64,000 nucleotides of DNA. Origin: Eutypella sp. D-1. Lineage: Eukaryota > Ascomycota > Sordariomycetes > Xylariales > Diatrypaceae. Below the pieces are notes generated by a model that saw only the letters and a list, made by a program, of their open reading frames with translations, had not been told where the DNA came from and did not search any database. The position numbers were made by a program, and so were the translations under genes. Where the stretch lies: the NCBI GenBank assembly GCA_023313575.1, contig JAJTTP010000010.1, forward strand, positions 1,612,001 to 1,676,000, written 5' to 3'. Shown one piece after another: positions 58,663 to 64,000 of this stretch. Within the stretch, counting starts at the first letter, position 1. Each line of letters starts with the position of its first letter.

Positions 58663-60461
58663 GGCGACTGGCTCGGAGGCTTTGCGAGCCCGACAAAAAC
58701 GGTATTATGACACCGAGCTACCGTTTCTTTTTTTTTCTGCTCTGCTGAAACCCCCGAAGAAGCTTGAAGCATCAACTCCTGCACGATGGAAATATAGGCC
58801 GGCTATAGAGGACACAGGCGGACAACGTAAAATATCGAGGTCTTCTGAAGGGCTTCTTCGTCTCGTTCCTGTCTTAGACTGATATCATGAAATAAAAGTT
58901 GACAATCGGAAATTTTGGCTTATCGCAGTTTGAGCTTTCTTTCTCTCTCCTCTTTCTTTGGGTTGGAGGGGCAGTAAATCCAGTTATCTCAGTGTTACCT
59001 TTACCTACATACCTACCTAGGTAGAAGACTAGTGCCAGAACATATTCAACTAGGAGAAGGTATGTAAATACCTGGGCATGCCGGATATCCAGAACCTCCA
59101 GGCCGGCGGGCCGGGGAACCATTATTACCAGGAAACATTGGTATCTTAAACTTATACATATAGACGGCTTATAAGAATACCTTGTAAGAGTTGGTTTTGT
59201 CGAAGTATTCCACTTACTCACGAAGGATCTTTTCTTCGGATTATCTCTGGTAGGCGGGCGTGTATCAAGACATATGGGGGGATTATATAAAGAATCCTCT
59301 AACCCGTGGATCTGGAATCAAATCCCGACGCTTTAAAAGGTTACTACCTGCACGGTAGGTACGTAAATGGCTCATGTTTATAATGCGGGGTGGGCGGCGT
59401 AAGAAGGCCAGAGGGGGTTAAGATTGGGAAGTATCTCCAACATTAAGTTTTTCCGTGTACCTAACGCAGTTGCCGATGTCTTCTGCCAGTTATGCCTGGG
59501 TAATAATATTTCTAGTCTACCAAGGGAATTACCTAACCAATAGACCTGATATATATATACCCCTCGTAAAGGCATCCGAAGTGAAGATGAACCCCGCAGC
59601 GAGGAAGACCTGGACCTGAGTACGAATACGGATGCACAAGTATAACCTGGAGGACCAATTATTTACATTCATGGATAACTCGGATTCGGAGTCGATATCA
59701 ATTATTCGGGTCTTCGGATCTAGATATTTTCCTATTGATTACGTACCTATATGTATGTAGGTAGGCAGTTAACCTTACCCGGAAGTTTGTTATTCAAGTA
59801 TTATAGGTAAATAAGTGGCATTGTCTTAAGCAACTTAAGCAACTTCAGCCCCTCTAATAACGTGCTTGGACCTCCCCTCCATTCCCGTCTCTGACCGCTG
59901 CATGGCTTGAATGGCGCAATTCTTGTCAGCTTAGGCTAGTTGTTTAGGTTACCTACTTCGCAGTGGATAGTTCGCATCAGAAAGGCACGGAAGGTACCAT
60001 CTTATCTCCCTATTCTATATTATTGCTCGGAAGTCGGGGGTCATTCAATGTCGGACCCGTGCTCGGGTACATAGATTGGCCACCAATTTTGTATGACTCG
60101 ATAAGTCACTCGGCTCTAAATCTAGCGCCAGGTACCTTGACCCTTCCTTGCCGAATTGGTTCCCCTCAAATCGGAGACTAAAAACCATTGAAAAGTTCCT
60201 CCCCTCCTGGTCCTGCTCGGCGCCTTTTTCTTCCCCCCATTTCTATATCCATCTACATCTCCATTCTGATTCCCCTCCTTCCCTTTCTCCTACTTCATCC
60301 CTTTTATTATTTCCCGGTCTTAGTTTTCCAATTCCACCTGTGTATACACCAGTCATTCCTGCCCTTCCGCGGATCTCGGCGTTGAACATATAGAAAGCAT
60401 TACTCTCTGTGCCCTTTCACCTAGAATACCCCCCCCTCCCCCCAAATTAAATACCGTCACC
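58663..60461. other. Divergent promoter region between GPN3 and SAM synthetase
   Basis: About 1.8 kb. A TACCTAGGTA motif lies at 59014-59023. The pyrimidine-rich stretch just before SAM synthetase is listed separately. No gene is supported. Confidence 0.55.
60190..60461 (+). promoter_or_regulatory. Pyrimidine-rich promoter/5' leader of SAM synthetase
   Basis: A long C/T-rich stretch, densest at about 60195-60310 and again at 60428-60442, leads into CACCATGAC at the start codon. Such CT tracts mark strongly expressed housekeeping genes in filamentous fungi. Confidence 0.55.
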
Positions 60462-61754
60462 ATGACCTCTAACGGCACTGGCAGCGGCAAGAGCCAGCCG
60501 CGTAACCCTGGCGCCTTCCTTTTCACCGTGAGTATGGAATACCACCTTTCAATGCCAATCATTCCCTCGTAAAATTAATTCATCCCATTTTTTTCAATTC
60601 TCGGTGAACTAACAATCCCGTTGTAGTCCGAATCCGTCGGAGAGGGCCACCCCGATAAGATTTGCGACCAGGTCTCGGACGCTATCCTCGATGCCTGCCT
60701 CAAAGAGGACCCGCTCTCTAAAGTTGCTTGCGAGAGTGCCAGCAAGACCGGTATGGTCATGGTCTTCGGTGAGATCTCGACCAAGGCCAAGCTAGACTAC
60801 CAGAACGTTATCCGTAGCGCAATCCAGGACATTGGTTACGATGACTCTTCCAAGGGCTTCGACTACAAGACCTGCAACGTTCTCGTAGCCATTGAGGAGC
60901 AATCTAAGGACATTGCCCAGGGTCTGCACTACGAGAAGGCTCTCGAGGAGCTGGGTGCCGGTGACCAAGGTATTATGTTCGGCTATGCCACCGATGAGAC
61001 CGAGGAGCTGCACCCTCTATCCCACTTGCTCGCTCACAAGCTCAACAAGGCGATGTCTATCGCCCGCCGAGATGGCACCCTCCCGTGGCTCCGACCTGAT
61101 ACTAAGACTCAGGTTACCATGGAGTACAAGCACGATGGCGGCGCCGTCGTTCCCTTGAGAGTTCACACCGTCGTCATCTCCGCCCAGCACAGCGAAGATG
61201 TTACCACTGAGCAGGTACGGGAAGAGCTCAGGACTAAGATTATCGAGAAGGTTATTCCGTCGAAGTGGCTTGACGAGCACGTGATCTACCACCTGCAACC
61301 TAGCGGACTCTTCATCATCGGTGGCCCTCAGGGTGATGCCGGTCTGACGGGCCGTAAGATTATCGTCGACACCTACGGCGGCTGGGGTGCGCACGGTGGT
61401 GGTGCCTTTTCCGGAAAGGACTTCTCCAAGGTCGACCGCTCCGCTGCCTACCTTGCGCGATGGGTTGCCAAGTCTCTCGTGCACGCCAAGCTCGCTCGGC
61501 GAGTCCTCGTCCAGCTCAGTTACGCCATCGGTGTCGCCGAGCCCTGCTCCCTCTTCGTCGATTCGTACGGAACCTCGAGCAAGACCTCGGAGGAGCTGGT
61601 CCAGATAGTTGAGAACAACTTCGACCTGCGGCCCGGTGTTATCGCCAAGGAGCTCAACCTTGCTCACCCCATATACTTCAAGACGGCTAAGTACGGCCAC
61701 TTCGGCACCGACCAGAGCTTCAGCTGGGAGCAGCCCAAGGCCCTGAAGTTCTAA
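60462..61754 (+). CDS. S-adenosylmethionine synthetase
   Basis: Two exons: 60462-60527 and 60627-61754, 397 residues, with a 99-nt intron (GTGAGT, AACTAAC branch, TAG) after FLFT. It makes S-adenosylmethionine and releases phosphate and pyrophosphate from ATP and methionine, in the cytosol. Visible landmarks are the ATP-binding GEGHPDK (27-33), the strictly conserved [15 protein letters not shown] (132-146), [20 protein letters not shown], and the glycine-rich loop GGGAFSGKD. Length and order match fungal enzymes throughout, with no disruption. The CACCATG start context and CT-rich leader suggest high expression. The gene is essential, with one or two copies per fungal genome. It is divergent to GPN3. 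The assignment is secure. Confidence 0.97.
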
Positions 61755-63605
61755 AAAAAACATCCATTTACAATCACTCCCGCTTCCTTAAAAAGCTTCC
61801 GTGAGGGGATTTCTCAAGACAGCGGAAGAATCAACTTCTTCTTGCATTGCGATCGGCGTTGTTTAATGGTATAGAGACATTGGTATGATTCCCTCATCGG
61901 AGAAATGTCATCAAAGAAAAAAGGGCAAAGCATGGCGTATGGTTTCAACAAACCTGTATTTTGTGATTCTATTATGGGTGTGACCGGGGGAAGGGGGAAA
62001 CTTGCGAAAGCCATTGTGTATATTGGCCCCGACTTATAATGAGTCTTTAACTTACTACCTCGATATTCCATCAACCGGAATATGAAATGATATCCTGAAC
62101 TAAAAGTTCATCCATCCATTCACCTTGTTCTCTTGGAAATCCGCCCCTTGATTGTGTGAATGCTGTTTCACTTGATCGGTAAACCAACTTTCTAGTCTGT
62201 CTTTGATATGATACCCAAACATGTGTTCGTGTATTACTGACTGGATGTGAGCATCCTCATTCGCAGTAAATAGCCACATTGGTAGCCGATAGAGTTGTTG
62301 CCCATGCCCTCCAAAAGTTTGACCCCCTTTTAACAAGGTCCATGCTCTTCCCTTTCCTTTTTCTCTTCCGCCTACATTCCACTTCGTTGGTCTGCAATTT
62401 ATGAAACTATATAGCTTCCTACTGGGAACAACCCACCCTTTCCCCGCCGTCGTTCACCTCGGACGCATCTACACACCACTATACCATAGGGGAAGGAAAA
62501 TGTCAGAAATCTCGTAGGTGGACCCGGGTCCAAGGGACAGATGGCTGGAGAAGGGTGTCCGCAAACCCAGCTATATATGTATGTATGCATGTATGTGAGA
62601 GTTGGCTTAGGGGGCAAAAGCGACAAGCTCGTCCTCTTTTGGCCTTATGGGAGAGGACTCCCTTCCTACATGGTAGGCGATTTAAAGGGGGTTCAGTCCG
62701 TCAAATTCCTGCACTCTTTATATCATTTTGTGTAGTAGCATTTTATTCAAGAAGCTCACAGCTGACTCCCCAAAGGCGGCGCACACTCATGATAACCTTC
62801 AATAAGCAATCCCGGAGGGCATCATAAACCTGGCCTACTTGCATATCTCCGACCTTGCGCTCCCTAGGTGCTCAAGACTGCGCTGCGAGCCTGAAGGGTA
62901 GACCGATACGGACGCGAGCGCAACCCCGCATGGCAAAGGCCAGTTTGCGGGATACCCTCGTGGACCGACGCGATTGCCCTGCGACGAGGCAGTTATCTAG
63001 GTTGCCGGCATCGCGAAGTGAGCTGGCCGGCTGTGTGGGTGGATTCGATCGCAAATAGTCCGAAGCTCATAGTGATGCGGAAGGGACCTTTGCTCTGGGG
63101 TCTACCGATAGGACGTATTTGGGGCCTTATCTATCATTGCTTATTCTATCATTTCCGTTATCTTGATGGCTTGCCCGGGGGCCCTGGGGATGCCCTAGTT
63201 ATAATTACTCAATGACTTCGGACTGGATCTCTCCTCAGGTACTAGTATGCTAGATACTAGCTCGCCGCAAAAACCAAGACCGCCGCCAAATTCTAGCTTC
63301 CTGTTATGGCGTCGCGAGGCGCTTGTCCCCCTGCAGGGGAGCGATTGGCCTATCACGTAGCGTATCTCTCCCAGGTGCATTCACAACCTGCACAGAAGCT
63401 CCTCCGAGATAACCCACGCGTTGCCGGGCGCCCCCCCCCCCTCGATCGCACGTGTCTATGGGCCGAAAGTAGGTAGTCAAAGTGGAATAATCCGCAAATT
63501 GCATAGTATGTGCTTGTTTGTGTATATAAAAGCTGCTTGCGTCCCCTGTCCCCGTAGCTGAAGAAACCCGCAATTTATCATGAGGCTATTCCCCCGCTCG
63601 CAGTG
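61755..63605. other. Intergenic, no gene seen
   Basis: About 1.85 kb after the SAM synthetase stop. A GC-richer patch at about 62850-63060 has open frames on both strands but no recognised motif. TATA-like sequence (GTATATAAAAGC) at about 63521-63532 fits a promoter for the right-edge gene. Confidence 0.5.
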
Positions 63606-63919
63606 ATGATCAAAATGGCTATCGTACGGAGATCCGTCGCCCGCTTCCTCGCCCCCTTGCCGCTCTTCCTCCTGAGTGGAGCCCTTGCGAGTCCGTGTTC
63701 CGCCCCGGGTGCCGGTAACCGCACGTGTGAACTTTGTCAGTGAACCTGGTGAAACCCTATTGCCGCTTGAATCTTACTCGTCGGAGCCTCGGGTCTGACA
63801 CATTGCCATGCTAATTCTTTTTGGTGGAGGATCCAGCGGCCCCCGTGCTCTCCTGCTCTGCCGGCGCGCAGCCGGGCCTGGTCGATTCGTGCTGCGTCGA
63901 GACGTTCGGCGGCCTTGTG
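63606..63919 (+). CDS. Secreted ribonuclease T2-like protein, N-terminal part only (right edge)
   Basis: Two exons are visible, 63606-63735 and 63837-63919; the next donor (GTGAGT at 63920) starts an intron that runs past the window. Exon 1 encodes a short leader (ATG at 63606, or the in-frame ATG at 63615) and a signal peptide ending near LSGALASP. Exon 2 reads VLSCSAGAQPGLVDSCC, then VETFGGLV, which matches the conserved Cys-rich start of fungal RNase T2 (C...DSCC-x-GG motif) ahead of the catalytic CAS boxes. These are secreted or vacuolar endoribonucleases that cut single-stranded RNA. The active-site histidines lie outside the window, so identity is tentative. The donor GTCAGT at 63736 and acceptor at 63835-63836 join in frame; a TATA-like GTATATAAAAG is 80 bp upstream. 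Confidence 0.65.
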
Positions 63920-64000
63920 GTGAGTTCTCGTGCTTAGTTTTTCTTTTTTTTTGCATTTCTACATACTCGACTCCGCGCTGTATCTTGTTTCGGAAATTTA

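Noticed and set aside
1..64000. CRISPR arrays, LTR elements and intact transposases
   Set aside because: I looked for regularly spaced repeats, long terminal repeats, and transposase or reverse transcriptase motifs and recognised none; a systematic repeat search was not possible.

Overview
The window reads as nuclear DNA of a filamentous ascomycete (Pezizomycotina, probably Sordariomycetes). Genes carry short introns (49 to about 220 nt) with GTRNGY-type donors and CTAAY branch sites. The families include a Zn(II)2Cys6 regulator, a GPI-anchored Cu/Zn-SOD-like protein, a STAND/NLR protein with a Goodbye-type N-terminus, and Apq12. Copies of TACCTAGGTA-type motifs are scattered through the long gene-free stretches. 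Exon models below were built by hand from reading frames, splice signals and recalled family conservation; no alignment or RNA evidence was available.

Layout. 1-8 kb: a Ser-rich protein cut by the left edge (-), a two-exon DUF202 membrane protein (+) and a Zn2Cys6 factor (-). 8-15 kb: gene desert. 15-17 kb: a molybdenum-cofactor-sulfurase-like enzyme (-). 17-21 kb: desert. 21-22 kb: cell-surface SOD-like protein (-). 22-27.5 kb: desert with a perfect 19-bp hairpin. 27.5-33.3 kb: V-ATPase subunit f (+), a tRNA-like pol III gene (-), sulfite oxidase (+) and a short-chain dehydrogenase (-). 33-41 kb: mostly empty, with one Myb/SANT protein (-). 41.6-52.7 kb: a co-oriented minus-strand block holding an NLR (Goodbye-NACHT-TPR-zinc finger), a small CxxC protein, a kinase fused to a C2H2-like zinc-finger module, and possibly a 59-residue Cys protein. 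53-56 kb: desert. 56-62 kb: housekeeping genes Apq12 (+), GPN3 GTPase (-) and S-adenosylmethionine synthetase (+). Right edge: first exons of a secreted RNase T2-like protein (+).

How the genes relate. Most are unrelated housekeeping or accessory genes. The Moco sulfurase and sulfite oxidase both concern molybdenum cofactor, but sulfite oxidase does not need the sulfuration that this sulfurase family performs, so their proximity need not be functional. The most interesting region is 41.6-52.7 kb. A signal-transducing STAND ATPase and an apparently catalytic kinase with its own zinc-finger tail lie on one strand with a small Cys protein between them. The kinase first exon contains a perfect 20-bp inverted repeat, and a 115-bp nested foldback lies just upstream of its start. 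A joint role, for example in non-self recognition, is a guess from architecture and proximity.
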